Below are positions 1 to 12,500 of a DNA stretch of 64,000 nt, piece after piece; position 1 is the stretch's first letter, and the number at the start of each line of letters is the position of its first letter. The position numbers were made by a program, and so were the translations under genes. The notes beneath the pieces are model-generated. The model was not told the DNA's origin, ran no database searches, and saw only the letters and a list, made by a program, of their open reading frames with translations. This DNA is from Camarhynchus parvulus (taxonomy: Eukaryota > Chordata > Aves > Passeriformes > Thraupidae), in assembly GCF_901933205.1 (NCBI RefSeq), contig NC_044582.1, positions 18,885,820 to 18,949,819 of the forward strand, given 5' to 3'.

Positions 1-489
1 GGGCTGTGTGTTTAGGGAAGGATTCCTACTCCCACACCTCAAGCAACAGTAACAGCTCTGAGGTGTGGAAACCTCTAAACATAATCCTGCTCAGGCCTGA
101 CCCTGCCCTGTTTAAATTGCACTCAAAGAGCCATGGAATGGTTAAGGTTGGAAAAGATCTCTTAAGGTGGTCAAGTCCAGCTGCCAGCCCAGCACCACCA
201 CTGTGGTCACCAGTAAAACATGATCTCAAGTGCCATGTATAAATATTTTTGTCACCTCTCTGGGCAGCCCTTTCTAATGCTTTACGACCTTTCTGTGGGA
301 AAAAAAAAGTCTTAATGTCCTAATTTCCCAGTGTCTAATCTAAACCTTCCCTGGTGCAACCTGAGGCTGTTTCCTCTCAGCCTGGGAAGGAGAGTTTGTA
401 GAAGGAAGGGACTGCATAGACCTTGGTCCTGTTGTTGCGTTGATTCACGGGCTCAGGGTCTCCGTTCCCACTGATTTTCCTTGTTGCAG
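1..489 (+). other. ITPR1: Intron (3' part), ends at acceptor before exon 490-674
   Basis: This is the 3' end of an intron whose start lies outside the window. It holds an old CR1 fragment at 128-378 and ends with a T-rich tract and cag at 487-489. Nothing else is recognised. Confidence 0.85.
128..378 (-). mobile_element. CR1 LINE 3' fragment, old copy
   Basis: The + strand reads as the reverse complement of a CR1 3' end: a degraded 'ggttggaaaagatctc' motif, then the 'cacctctctgggcagcc' and 'cttaatgtcctaatttccc' blocks typical of avian CR1, ending near 'gaggctgtttcctc'. It is diverged and truncated, with no coding capacity. Confidence 0.7.
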
Positions 490-674
490 CCAAAAGCAGA
501 GCGATTGCCATCCCTGTGGACTTGGACAGCCAGGTGAACAACCTGTTCCTGAAGTCCCACAACATCGTGCAGAAGACGGCCATGAACTGGCGCATGACGG
601 CGCGCAACGCCGCGCGCAGGGACTCGGTGCTCGCCGCCTCCAGGGACTACAGGAACATCATCGAGAGGCTACAG
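490..674 (+). CDS. ITPR1: ITPR1 exon with first PKA site (RRDS)
   Basis: This exon is 185 bp. The first two bases complete a split codon, and then 61 codons run from KSRAIAIPV to RNIIERLQ. The acceptor is ttgttgcag and the donor is gtgact. It belongs to the cytosolic modulatory region. It holds the R-R-D-S context that in mammals is the PKA/PKG-phosphorylated Ser1588/1589; the serine codon is tcg at 624-626. The second half is very GC- and CpG-rich (about 590-640), unlike the flanking introns. Confidence 0.97.
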
Positions 675-870
675 GTGACTGCACAGCCCCCTTCCCCCTG
701 CAGGGCCACGGCAACGCTGAAAATCTCACCTGACCAAACCTGAGGTCTTTTAATTTATTCAGCCAGGACAGACCTCATTGTCCTGTCCCTCATCCACCGT
801 TAGTGAAATCAATTCAGCTCTAGATGTGTGTTGGTAATGTTTGCCTGAACCTGGTGTGGTTGTTCCCCAG

Positions 871-1019
871 GACATCGTGTCAGCCTTGGAGGATCGCCTG
901 CGCCCTCTGGTCCAGGCAGAGCTGTCCGTGCTGGTGGATGTGCTCCACAGGCCTGAGCTGCTCTTCCCAGAGAACACGGATGCCAGGAGGAAATGTGAAA
1001 GTGGAGGTTTCATTTGCAA
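871..1019 (+). CDS. ITPR1: ITPR1 exon, DIVSALEDR...GGFIC
   Basis: This exon is 149 bp and follows a 196-bp intron. It starts in phase 0 with [18 protein letters not shown] and ends after two bases (aa) of a lysine codon that the next exon completes. The acceptor is tgttccccag. The donor is read as a|gtaagt at 1020; ending at 1020 instead would break the phase with the next exon. It is part of the helical modulatory region. It includes the conserved stretch [20 protein letters not shown] with no insertion relative to mammalian ITPR1. Confidence 0.97.
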
Positions 1020-1890
1020 GTAAGTAGTCTTAGAAGTCTCGTTTGTTTTCGCTTTTTCCCAAACTTCCCATGCCCTGTAGAATGGAGCCCTCTTGCCCAG
1101 ATCAGTAAATATTTTATATCCTCTGAAATACCTGAAATAAAAATCAGTATTTTGTGATATGGTCAAGGCAATTTGTCCTTGATGGGGAAGAAAAACTGCT
1201 TGTGGGAATGGGGAAAGACTGGTTGATATATTCTCCCAACTAATGCTTCAAAGTGTCTGTTTGCTGCAGGATGCAGATATCCTGAGCAGTTGTATAAATG
1301 AGTTAAACTTTGAGCTGATGCAATTATTGATACCTGCCTTCACCCCAGGAATGTTCCTGAGGTGCTGGGTGAATACATCAGGATCAGTTGTTGTCATGGG
1401 CTTCACCACAGCTGGAGGGAAGGACAGGGGAGATTACAAGGGCATTTAGAGGGCAATTGAGAGCAGATGAAGCTTCTCCCCTCACCTCCTGGAGGGGTGG
1501 GCTCTGTACAGAGGTTGTGGAAGCTGGGCACTGAGTCAGTCCCAAGTGCTGGGTGGGATGGATTTGGGGTTGCACCCTTCAGGGCTCTCAGTCTGTTTTT
1601 GAACCAAGTGGAATAGATTTCTCACTGTTAACTGGCTGTTCTGGAGGACCACCAGGTCCTGGATCCCACTGATTCCTTGCTGCCTGCAGCAGAGGGGTTT
1701 TTTGGCTCTTTTCCTGCCCACAGTTTCCCCTGGTAGCTGTCAGGTGTTGCTCTGGAGAGAAGGTTCCAAATTGGTTGTGTAACAGTATGATGATAAACCT
1801 TGTTTGCAGCAGAAACCAGTGGAGATAAGCACATATATCTTACCCCATTTTTAGAATATTTGCACTAACCTGATTTATGGTTTTTTTCAG
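1020..1890 (+). other. ITPR1: Intron, 871 bp
   Basis: The donor is gtaagt and the acceptor is tttttttcag. No recognisable repeat or gene was seen. Confidence 0.85.
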
Positions 1891-2002
1891 GCTAATTAAG
1901 CACACAAAGCAGCTGCTGGAGGAGAATGAGGAGAAACTGTGTATTAAGGTATTGCAGACGCTCAGGGAAATGATGACCAAAGATAGAGGCTATGGAGAAA
2001 AG
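1891..2002 (+). CDS. ITPR1: ITPR1 exon ending at GYGEK (SII branch point)
   Basis: This exon is 112 bp: one base completes the split lysine, then 37 codons run from [17 protein letters not shown] to [11 protein letters not shown], ending in phase 0. The donor is aag|gtaagg. In mammals the alternative SII insert follows directly after this GYGEK. Direct joining to the exon at 19571, which begins with glycine, creates GYGEKG, the GxGxxG motif described as the ATP-C site of SII-minus type 1 receptors. Confidence 0.97.
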
Positions 2003-4213
2003 GTAAGGTACAGTCCAGCATTCTGTTAAACACTGGCTTCATTCAGTAAAGGAAAATAAAACTCCTGCTTTTTCAAGCTGTTTTGTATGTGTAAGCACTT
2101 CTAGGCTGGAGCAGGGACAAAACATTTTTAGTCAACTAATACCTATCAAATCGTATTTGAAGTTAAGCTTGTTTCTGCTGCTTTTCTTCTTGACACTGGC
2201 AAGTTTAAGTCTAATCCCTGCAGTTGCTGGCGCTCTAAAATATCAGGTTTTTTACCTTTTTCTGAAGGCTGTAATGTCTTTATTTGATTCTCAGGTTTAG
2301 GTGACTCTTCAGGTCACGTAACCTTACAACAAGAGGGTGTTTTGTAGTTAATTTGAATTTGTGTACAACTGAGTAATCTTGTTGTGGTTTATAGATGGAA
2401 ACTCTCTCTACACCCACCCATGTTTCTTCTTTCCCTTTCCTACATACAACTCCTGACTGCTTGAGAGGAACATTTTTCTGTAGGTACAGACCTATTCTTT
2501 ATTTCCATCAGGACAGTGTGTATGCTCCCATATGTTTGTGTTTCTAGAAGCGGTTGCAGTCAGCTGAGACTGGGATTTGGAGATTCTCCTGGAATTCTGG
2601 TCAGCTGAGGTTCTTCCCATGGCACCCAGTGGGTGCAGAGGAGCACAGAGTTGGCAGCAGCTGGGAGTGGGGACTGGGGGAAGCTGGGATGTGGCAGGGT
2701 CTCTGTGCCCCTGCGAGGCTGTGCCCAGGAGCAGGTGGTGTCTCAGTCCAGTTCTCCCCCACAGATGGGTTTGGAGCTGCTGCTCATGCTCAGTTCACAG
2801 CAGAAAGGGCAAAAACTTCAGAGATCAGAGTTTGAGAACAGCAGGAATGGTTTGTAGCAGCTGCCAGGGAGGGAGATGCTCCACAGGCAGAGGAACCTGC
2901 AGCATCCTGGGCACTGGGAATGTCAGCAGGAGGCAGGAGCAGGACGTGGTGCCAGGGCTCTGGCACACGTGGGTGTGCACGTGTGGGCTGCTCCCAGCAC
3001 ACCCAGGCTGCACAGGCAGTGCCAGGGAGGGGAGGCTCCCAGGAAAATGCCCTCAGGGCAGGGATGGCCAGGGCTGTGCTCCTGCCCTGCCAGGGAGGCT
3101 CTTCCGCCAGCTCCAGCTGCTGCCCTGCTCCTGCTGGGCACTGCCTCCCTGTGCAGCAGCCGTGGTTTGAGGGAATTCATGGGCTGCAGGGAATTCCCTG
3201 GCCAGCTCAGCAAAGCAGCACATCCCTGTGGGATGGGGAGGGAGCGGGACAGGGCACAGCTGCAGTGTCAGCTTGGGGCACACTGTCCTCTGCCCAAGTG
3301 GCTGAATCCTGTGCTGGGGCATCACCTCCTGTGCTCTCCTCAAGGTCCCTTCGCTGAGACGTCCCAGCTGGAAGGGGCTGGCTCTGGCCAGGCTGCTCCT
3401 GGGAAGGGAGGGGGACTGGTGATCCTCTCATGGCTGCTGGTGTTTCCTGACGTGTAACACACTCAGTGTAACCATAGATCACATCTTACACTTGTCTAGC
3501 AGATCAGTGTGTCCTCTCCTGTCAGAACAGCCAGGAGCCAGTGTCAAGGTCACCTGAAGTAATAACAGCAGTGTGTGATGCATGTTGTGTATACTAGACA
3601 CCAGTGAAACCCAAATCAGAGCTTTGAGAGTTTCCCTTAAATGTAATTTGCCACTGAGAGATTTTCCAAAATGGAAATTAATTTCTAGGAGTTTCTTAGG
3701 CTTCATTCAGCTAACTTGGATGAAGCAGTATTTCTAGAAGCTGCACTTAACATACCTTGCACCATTCAGACCATGGAGAACCCCACAAGGTGCTAAAAAA
3801 TCTTCAAAGTGTGGCAGAAGCATTGATTTCTGAAGCAGTGGCTCAGTTACATAAGGAGTCAGGATATGCCTGCCTGTGAAGTGATTTCTGAGGCGGAAGG
3901 AGCAGCTGATTGCTCACAGATAGACTGTCAGTAGTAGTACAACAGCTTTTGCTGTCTGGCTGTGAGCACTGCAGTGGGGTTTATTCTCCCTTGTGACTCA
4001 GAGAACTGAATTTAGTCACCACCTAAAAGGTAGCACCTTTTGTTTTTAAACTCATCCTGTAGTGTAACAAAAATAAAAAAAAAAAAGAAGGAAAAACCCC
4101 TCTTATATTGTAAAAACCCCACTGTAAATCCTGGAGTCCCTGCCTAGAGATGCTTCCATCCATGGAGGTGCAGAGCTCACCCTTGGGAACAGTTTATTGA
4201 CCTCAAGCGTAGA

Positions 4214-4460
4214 ACCAGGGAAAGGCTTGGCTTGGAAGGGACCTTAAAGATGACCCAGTTCCCTCCCTGCCTTGGGCAGGGACACCTTCCACAGCCCAGC
4301 CTGGCCTGGAACCCTTGCAGGGCTGGGCAGCCATCCCTTCTGTCTTTGGGCAGCCTGTGCCAGGCTCCCCAGCCTGACAGGGCAGGATTCTTTCCTGAGA
4401 GCCCCTTTAAAGCCCTGGCAGTGCAGAGCTGTCATCCCTGTCCTGTGCCTGTGCCAGGGC
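4214..4460 (-). mobile_element. CR1 LINE 3' fragment
   Basis: The + strand reads 'ttggaagggaccttaaagatg', 'gggcagggacaccttcca' and 'gggcagcctgtgccag', the reverse complement of the avian CR1 3' region. The fragment is 5'-truncated and opposite to the gene. Confidence 0.8.
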
Positions 4461-5318
4461 TCTCAGCTGTCCCCCCCACCCGTGTCCAGCCCCAGAGCTC
4501 TGGGCAGGTTCTGGCAGTGCCTGTGGTCCTGCGGCAGCCCCGCGTGGTGCCCTCCGGAGCAGCCTGGCTTACGTAGGCACGTAAGGATGTGCAGGGCTCC
4601 TCCTGTGCTGTGGCTCCCCCAGCCCACAGATCCCCTCACGCTGCCGGCCCTGAGCAGGGTGGGCAGTGCAGGAGGAACACAGGGTGTGCTCCTGTCACCC
4701 AGAGCCCTGCTCCCACAGCTGGGGCTCCCCAGCAGGCAGCAGAACCCGTGGGCAGAGCACAGATGTACAGGAGCCTGTGGGAAGGCTGAAATTTTTCCAT
4801 ATTGCTGAAGACTCCTCGCATGGCACGCGCTCAGGATGGCTCAGTGACGGGGAGCATACTGTGCAGTATTTAATAGGCACAAAACTGCTCTGCATTGACA
4901 GTGTAGGCTAGACCCAAGTTTTTCACTGTGCTGAAACATGTCATTCATGCACGTCTCTCCGGGTGCCTACCAGCTGACTCGCCTCAGCTCCGCAGGACTC
5001 GCGTTGGGAAGCTCCATTTTCCCTCCCAGAGTGGAAATGCAGCCCCTGAGCTGCTGCTGCTCTGCTCAGGGCTCGTGACACTCCCGTGCCCAAGGGTGAA
5101 GTCCTTGGCTCTGGGTCAGGCAGCCCACGTGGCCTGTCCCTGGCACAGGGACAAAGCCAGGGTACATCCTGCCTCCCAAGCTGCCTGGCACAGCACTCCC
5201 AGCAGTGGCTGTTCCCTAACCCAGAGCTGGCAGATGTTCCTCATGCCCGCTGCAGAAATAATGGTGGATTGCAGCATTCAAGTGTTAAATGATTTATAAG
5301 ATCCTTACGTGAAATTGA

Positions 5319-5375
5319 TGTTTCTTTTCTCTTACTAATCCTTGCTTTCAATTCTTCCCCTTCTTTCTTTCCCAG
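5319..5375 (+). promoter_or_regulatory. ITPR1: Pyrimidine tract and branch-site candidate before SII exon 1
   Basis: A C/T-rich tract with many TTCT and TCTT motifs leads into the acceptor. It includes a near-ideal branch sequence tactaat at 5333-5339, 36 nt before the AG at 5374-5375. A second pyrimidine stretch follows the exon (about 5414-5430). Clustered UCUU motifs on both sides of a short exon are typical of PTBP1-repressed neuronal exons; PTBP1 control here is inference only. Confidence 0.5.
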
Positions 5376-5405
5376 CAGATTACCATTGAATTGGATAATG
5401 CTGAG
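5376..5405 (+). CDS. ITPR1: ITPR1 alternative microexon, SIIA first half (QITIELDNAE)
   Basis: This exon is 30 bp and encodes QITIELDNAE in phase 0 at both ends. It matches the start of mammalian SIIA as I recall it (QISIDELDNAE) with one acidic codon fewer. The acceptor is a tandem cagcag (5373-5378), so the leading Gln may be optional. The donor gag|gtttta is weak, which suits a regulated cassette exon. Beyond 5405 the frame becomes hydrophobic and unlike the family, supporting the donor at 5406. In mammals SII inclusion is tissue-dependent, mainly neuronal, and alters PKA phosphorylation. The match is short but is in the right place, order and phase. Confidence 0.8.
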
Positions 5406-8400
5406 GTTTTAATTTTATTTCTCTTCTCCAGTGTTGTTTCTATGGTGTTTGTTTTACCAGTAGCCCTGTGATCTGTCCTGTCTCTGCAGCACTGAGCGTT
5501 CTGATTTGTGTGCCTGTGTCAGTGAATTAGTGGAGTTTTCAGTCTGCTGTGTGTCCTTCCTGGGAATAGTTACCATAACTAATTCCACATGTCATTTCTT
5601 GGAATATTAATGCAGATGGAGCTGTCATTTTTGGTAGCCTGCAATCAGCTGGTGCCCTGGTAGATCCTGTGAAGTTTAGGATCAGATCTGGAGGGGTGAG
5701 CTGCTCGAAGCAGTCAGCATTTAGCACTTGGCCACCATTCCTGTGTCATATGTGAAGGGGTTATTTCTTCTTATTTGGAAAGCCAAATAGTGAGCTTTAA
5801 TGGTGTCCTTGCAGGAGCTGGAGGAAGGTGGGTGCAAGTGGGACTGGGGAGGGGCAGAAATTGTGCAGAATTTGTGCTGCTGCTGTTCCCAAGAAGGGAA
5901 AGTGACAGTGCTGCAGCTCGTGAGAGCATGGCAGTGCCCTGGCTGTGCCCCAGTGGGGTGGGTGGTGTGTAACCCCGAGGAATCAGTGATTTGGGAAGCT
6001 GTTTCTGCGTGAAAAGCCCTGTTTGAGGGAAAACTTGGAGTTTAGCTGACGTGGAGCTTTCCAAGGACTCTGACAAGCCTGGTGTCTGGTCGGGGCAGCA
6101 GCGCAGGGCGGAGGGAGCTGAGCTGCCTCTGCTCTGCAACTTCCTCATCAGCTCAAAAAAACCCTGGTGTGGGTGTGGAATTTGCATAAATGTATAATAC
6201 TGAGAAAGTGATTGACTGGCACCTTATTTTACTGAAATACCACGGAAAAAAGAAATATTTTCCTCTCAGTGCTTTGTTTCCTGTGTTCTCTCCCAAGCCA
6301 ACCTTTTATTTGGAACAAAGCTCAACCACTTAAAATGTCTAAAGCATTTCTGACCTTTATTTAGTGGAGTAGGTCATGAAATCTGCAGAAAGCAATTTAT
6401 GGTATGACTTGTTGATTTTGATGTTAACCACCTGAATTCACTGGGTAAACTTCATTCTGAAAATGAAATATTTGGGGACCTTGCCTGGTGAAATGCATTT
6501 GAAAGCCAAACTATTCATCACTAAAGTGGACAAATAATGTGCACATTACCCAAGGCTGGCCTGGAGAGTGTTTTCTGTTCAGGGGGGCTTTTAGGGCTGG
6601 AGCTGAAGGTCCCTTCCCTAAGAAACTGGTTTCCCATCAGTGCTTTTGGTCCAGAATCTGATTTTGACCTGAAAGGCAAATTTCTTGTTGCACAAGTTCA
6701 TTTACTGCCGTGCCATCACCTCTGAGCTGTGCTGGGATGAGATCTCAGGTGCATCCCCAAGCTCCACACACACTCCCACCATTACAGAGGTGCTCTGCTG
6801 TCTGTTTCTCTCTTTTTTTGTTAAAAACCTAGTTTTTTCCCCTTTTAACCTGGGGCATACACGCCAGCATTCTGCTCTGGTTTCCAGAAGTTTACCTGTA
6901 GCACAGAAACGCTTCCACCAGGCCAGGTCCTTTGGAAGATGTGCTGCTGCAGCTTCCCAGAATAGCACGTGTGTATATGTATAATTTTAGCTTGGAGAAA
7001 CTTCAGAGAGAAAGTTGAATTGTTTAATTGCAAATTAAGTCATAATGTGAAACTCTTCCCCCTTTGGTTTCTGGCTGTGATGTGCTGTCTTTGCCTGCAG
7101 TAAATCAGCCAGAGCGTGCAGAACAATTTAGGATTTGGTCTGGAGGTTGCAAAGGAGGAATTTTATTGCTCCTTAATGGAGCAAGTGCATGGAAGGAGCA
7201 GGTGTGTGTATAACGATCAGCACTGAGCACTGGCTGCACAGGGAAAGGGATTCAGATGGAGCTGGAACCACTGGCAAGTCTCAGAAATCCTGGGGTTTTC
7301 TGGTTTCCTTTTTCCCCCCTTGTCAGCCCTGGAAACTGTAAACATTTAGAGCAAAGAATACAAAACTCTGCAATATTAGTAAAATTATTGCCTTGCTTTT
7401 CTGTCAAGACTATGCACACTTTAATTGTTCTGATCAGCTGAAATGCTCCTTGTTCCCTCAGGGAATACTCCACTGAAGTAACTGTTGATGGCTTGATTTC
7501 ATAGTGGCCTTTATGTAGGTTGAGTTAGTTGTGTCCTGCAAGGTGATCCCAGTGAGCAGTGGGTCCCAAAACCAAAGGATATAAAAACCACCAGGAGGGA
7601 GGTCTGTGTTTGTTAGTGAAAGCTGTGGCAGACCCTCTTTAATGTGTTTGTGAGTGAAGAAGGGAGTGTCCTTTGGAAGTGGGTGAATAATGCTGGAATT
7701 CACCCACTGGTAGGAAATCCCCTGAGTGTGGGGTTGGCACCAGCCCTGCATAATTTTGGGCTGAACTGGGGGTCTTTGGGTGCTGGAGAAGTGGAGAGGA
7801 AGGGAACAGCAGAGGTGCTGCTGTTGTCCTAACTCGCACTTTTATTGAGGGTTTATGTGCAATTCCCTTTGTGCTGGAAAGGAGGGACAGGGAGGAGCTG
7901 CAGTTTGCCAAGGAGGAGCAGTGGAGCATGGATAGAAAACCCAAACCATGAGGAACGGCGTCCCACCACACTGGCGTCATGGCTGTGTTGGTTCTCTCCT
8001 GGTTTTGGAGTGTTGTGAGCTCAGAGTTGGCCTTTGGCTTGTGCTGTGGCTGCTCTGTGCCTCTCCTGGAGCTGAAGGGCTCAACAGGGCGTGTTTGACA
8101 TGGGCTCTGTGCAGGTGTCTCAGGTGGTAAAGCCAAAACCGCAAGGCAGGGCATTGTCCTTAGAAGCCCTTGGGCTGAGTCTCTGTTGATGGCCTCCTTC
8201 CTGAGCTGGAGCTGCTCTAATCCTGTCCCTGACGGAGCCTGTGCTGCTGTCTCAGGGAAGAGCTTTGGGGCCGAGGTGAATTCTTCCACCAAGTGTGAAT
8301 CTTCACACAACAGCAAGAACTAAACCCTGCTTGTAATTACACACAACAGCTTAATGTGCTGTTAATGCAATCCTCAGCCCACTGAGGAGTGCAGGCGTGA

Positions 8401-8924
8401 TGCAAATGCAGATTTGCTGGTGTTGCGTGCTGAGCTGCACCGTGGGCTCCCTGTGCTCCAGCCCAGCTCTGGGAAAGGTTCCTGTCCATCCTCCCTGGCC
8501 AGGGCTGCCCTCTGGGGACACCGTGGCCCAGTTTCCACCTGCAGTGTGTGTCCTGGCTGCTAAACCCCCCCCATCCTGGAGGAGCCATGGATCTTTGCTG
8601 GCCTGGCAGGCAGGGCCCGTCGGTGCTGACCTGCAGGTGGCACGCGCAGGATGCCGATCGCGCTGGGAGATGGCCTACTTTGCCTTTTTTTTTTTTTTAT
8701 ATTCCTTTTTCCCCTCCCAGCCACATTGCAGTGAGCTGTTCTGCTGGGCACCTGCCAACATTCAGGCAGCAGTTACATAAGAAGAGCTTTTTTTCCTGGA
8801 ATTTAGGCCCGTTGCTGATGTGTGACCTTCAGCAGTAATTGCCAATAAAGGCGCTGGGGATGTTTACAGGCACCGCGCTGGCCCGCGGCCTGTGCCGGTA
8901 GCGCCGAGCTGGGGCTGGGCTGTG

Positions 8925-9565
8925 CTCCCCGCCTGACCCCGCTCCACTGCTGCTATATCCCAGTTTCCAGGGTGAAATGGGGGTGCTCTGCTTCCCCCCC
9001 ACCCTGACCCCGCTCCACTGCTGCTATATCCCAAATTCCAGGGGTGAAATGGGGGTGCTCTGCTTCCCCCCACCCCTGACCCCGCCCCCACTGCTGCTAT
9101 ATCCCAAATTCCAGGGTGAAATGGGGGTGCTCTGCTTCCCCCCCCCCCCCTGACCCCGCCCCACTGCTGCTATATCCCAAATTCCAGGGTGAAATGGGGG
9201 TGCTCTGCTTCCCCCCCACCCTGACCCCGCTCCACTGCTGCTATATCCCAAATTCCAGGGTGAAATGGGGGTGCTCTGCTTCCCCCCACCCTGACCCCGC
9301 TCCACTGCTGCTATATCCCAAATTCCAGGGTGAAATGGGGGTGCTCTGCTTCCCCCCAAGCCTGACCCCACTCCACTGCAGCTCTATTCCTATTTCCAGG
9401 GTGAAAGGAGAGTGCTTTTCTTCCACCCCCAGCTGCCCCACTCCACTGCAACTCTATCCCAATTTCCACACTGAAATGGGGGTGCTCTGCACCCCCCTGG
9501 TCTGATCCCACTCACTGCAGCTCTGTTTCCATTTCCACACTGAAATGGGGGTGTTCTGCTGTTTT
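8925..9565. repeat. Minisatellite, about 9 copies of a 71-bp unit
   Basis: A unit of 69-74 bp is repeated head to tail. Each contains a 'ctgaccccgctccactg' block, 'ctgctatatccca', 'ttccagggtgaaatggggg' and a C-run of 6-12 bases. Anchor ctgacccc starts near 8933, 9004, 9076, 9150, 9221, 9291 and 9362, and two more diverged copies follow. Length differences lie mostly in the C-run. Copies at the 3' end (after 9360) are the most diverged. Confidence 0.95.
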
Positions 9566-12500
9566 TGGGGTATGGGCCAGCAGCCACCCAACCAAACCCA
9601 GCATGGAGTTTCCCTTGTATTATTTAGTTATTTGTTAGGGCTGTGTTGGTGTTTTATCTGGTTTTTCAGTAGCGACACTTCTTTATGCAGCTGATTTATC
9701 TGCAGGCAGCTCTATCCTGTAAAATGCACTTGCAGACCCACTCAGTAGAGTTTAGGTTTGGGGTTTTTTCACCTCTTTGCATTAGTCTTGAGGTTTCAAG
9801 TAGGTGGAAAGGGAACTGAAAATCCTGGTTCAGAGGGGTTGCCTGAATTAACCTTTTCCCTGCTCTTTACTATGATAAACTAAAATTCCAACGGCTGACG
9901 TGCAAAATATGTGCTGTTTTATGCATCTTTGATTGGAGTTAGGAAATGTATTAACCTCTTCAGAGCTGCAAAGCTGCACTTGGGAATTATTTTCCTTGTA
10001 GAAATCTTACTCTGCAGTCATTTCTCTTGTGTATTTTGCACTTAGACAGTGCTTCACTTGTTATGTCTCAAGCAGAGGAAATGCAGGCACTCATAAATTT
10101 TTGTGGCCTGCCTTATATTTTTTTCCCCTTGAGAAATCCTGCGATCTTTGGACAGGGCTTTTTTCTTTTCTTTTTTTTTTTTTTTTCCTTGACACAGACT
10201 GGAATTGGTGAGCTCCTTGGGAAAGGAGGCTGGAACATTTCTTGCAGTTACTTGTCACCAAAAAAAATAGCAGTTATTCCACCTTACTGCTAATTAAAAC
10301 TGCTGCTGTAAAATGGGTTGTGAAGGCAGCTCTCAGTGTATTCAGTAGAATTCCTGCAAGACAGAGGATTTGAAGAGGAGGAAGTGCTCGCACTCCTGCT
10401 GAAGGGCAGACACTGAGGTCTCCAGCTCCTGGAAAGTCCCAGCCCAAGTTAAAACATGATTTCTCCACTGAAAACTCGGGAAAATGAGGGAAGGCATTCC
10501 CCTAGGTAGATCTTGGTGACCTTGGAGGGCAGGCACTGGCAGCCCTTGTGGCAGATCTGCCTCCTCCTCAGCTGGCAGTGCACAGATCTCTGCAGGTTCC
10601 CTGAGATCAGGGAGGATGTTCAGCTGTGTCCCTGCCCTGGGTGTGTGACAGGGCCAGGCCTGGGGGCTGCCCCTGGCCCCAAAATCCCACCTGCCTTCTG
10701 GGGGACCTGTGCCAGAACAAGGTGCTGCCGCACATCTCCTGCTGCTGCCTGATTTAGGCAGGGCTGAGATCCTCCACCCCTGAGAATGCAACGTGGGAAG
10801 TTTTGTCAAAGCAGTTCAGTGCTCCTGGGTCCCAGTTATTCCCCTCTGCCCTGAAACTTCTCCATAACAAGTCAAATGCTTGTTTGACAAACACCTACAG
10901 ATCATCTGCAGGGGCTAGAAATTTCCTATCCAAATTTCTCCTCAGCTCCACAAGGTAACAGCGTTGGCTCCACAAAGGGGACTTGGCAAGGAAGCTGCAC
11001 AGAGTTTTGTGGTATTTTTATAGAGTTATGAAGGACAGCAACACAATTTGTGCTCTAGTCTGTTGCCACGAATCAGACAAGGTGATGCTTTTGCTGTGTG
11101 CCTTTCAAGGAAGAGCTGATGGTATTTCAAAGGGGAGAACAGAGGAGTTCAGAGAAAGGAGGAAAAAGTGGAAAGGGACTTGCAGGATTCAATCTGAGCA
11201 GCCGTTCCCACTGGAATTCCAGCTCCTGCTGGAGATGGCAATGCAGGAGCTGAGGCAGAGGCTTCAGAATAACATTTATCTGAAATCTTCACTCTAGTTC
11301 CTCGCATCTGGATGTACAACCTGGCTATCAAAAGCTTAATGTGCAATTTGGCTGATTCTGCAGCTGTGTTTTCCCTTTTTATTTCCTCCTCTCTGCCAAA
11401 TGTCTCCCCCTGCCACCCCAGTAATGAGATGCCATATGCATGGAGTTGGGTCAGTTCCTGAATTCACAGGTTTTGGGGCCAGAAGGGACCTCTCAGTGAT
11501 TGAGCCTGACTTCCTGCACATTCCAGGGCATCCCACTCCTCACCACTGTCTGTCCGTGGAGCCAAATCCATGGAGCTGGGCTCAGCTTCCTCAGAGTGCT
11601 CAGTGTTGAGCTCAGGGACCTCCCAGGACAGGAGGGAGGATGTTTGGAGAGACCTGGAGGAATTGTGTGAACTGATGGCATTGGAAAACGTCATCAGTTC
11701 AGCAGGCTGAGGTTTGTCACCTCTCAGTCCTTTGAACTCTGAAGTGTAGGAGATTGGTGCTTGGAATTGTGCTATTTTGTCCATTATTTTGTCAGAATTC
11801 CAAAGTTTGGTGAGGCCGAAGAGAAAAGGACCAGGTTTTTGAAGGTGTGTTTGTGTGTGCTCACACAAATGTCAGTTTTGTGATCAGATTATTTCCCTGC
11901 CATTAATTACAATGTGAGCTGTTTTCCAGCCTGTTTTTTGAAGCCACTCTCTGGAGCAGCCCCAGTCTGTGAACTGGAATCTCCAGCAGCCTTTTAAATG
12001 CATTTCAGGCCTTTGCACTGCTCAGTGGTCTGGGTGTTCACTGCACAGTTGGGTAAAAAACGTGGAGAAAAGCAATTCTGATGCTTCAAACTTGCATGAA
12101 AATCTTTCTGCTTTTCCTCAAACCTTTTCTACTCTATCGCAGCAGTAGTTTGAATTTTCTCTGAAGGAAGGATTAAGCAACTTCCATTGTGATTGCTATT
12201 TTGAAAGCAAATGAGACTAAAACTTTGAAGAATTCCTCCAAACTGCAAAGGAAGAGGATGGAAAGCTCATCTGTGTATCAGACATTGAATTCAGCCTGGA
12301 GCTGTCACGTGCTCTGGTGGTTTTTGAGGGCCACACATCCCCTCTTGAGTCAGACAGTCTGTTCTGGGAAGCACACGTGGCCTGTGCTGGGGAAGTGGCT
12401 GCTGGAAGCTCTCCGGTCACCAGAGGGTCAGGGACTGTGCATCCCCTCTCATGGCTCATCAGGAGTGCTTTAGTGGCCAGCCTTGGGGGAGTGGAAACTT

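Larger units (their letters stand above)
2003..5375 (+). other. ITPR1: Intron between GYGEK exon and first SII exon, 3,373 bp
   Basis: It holds a CAG/CTG-rich, GC-rich stretch at about 2,550-3,440 with several accidental open frames, an A-run near 4,075-4,086, and a CR1 fragment at 4214-4460. Its last 60 bases are a long pyrimidine tract (separate entry). Confidence 0.8.

Noticed and set aside
5812..5850. ttgcag followed by gagctggag (ELE), first candidate for SIIC
   Set aside because: Similarity stops after three residues; the segment at 16242-16289 matches SIIC over its whole length and phase.
7639..8316. 225-codon - frame
   Set aside because: No recognisable domain or splice context; GC-moderate intron allows such frames by chance.
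10342..10809. 155-codon - frame; a second frame is cysteine-rich (HCQLRRRQICHKGCQC)
   Set aside because: I could not match it to any family and it lacks exon signals; a worn processed pseudogene is possible but not supported.
11455..11545. 'ccagaagggacctctcagtg' as a CR1-like element
   Set aside because: It resembles very old CR1-type 3' ends but is too diverged and short to call.
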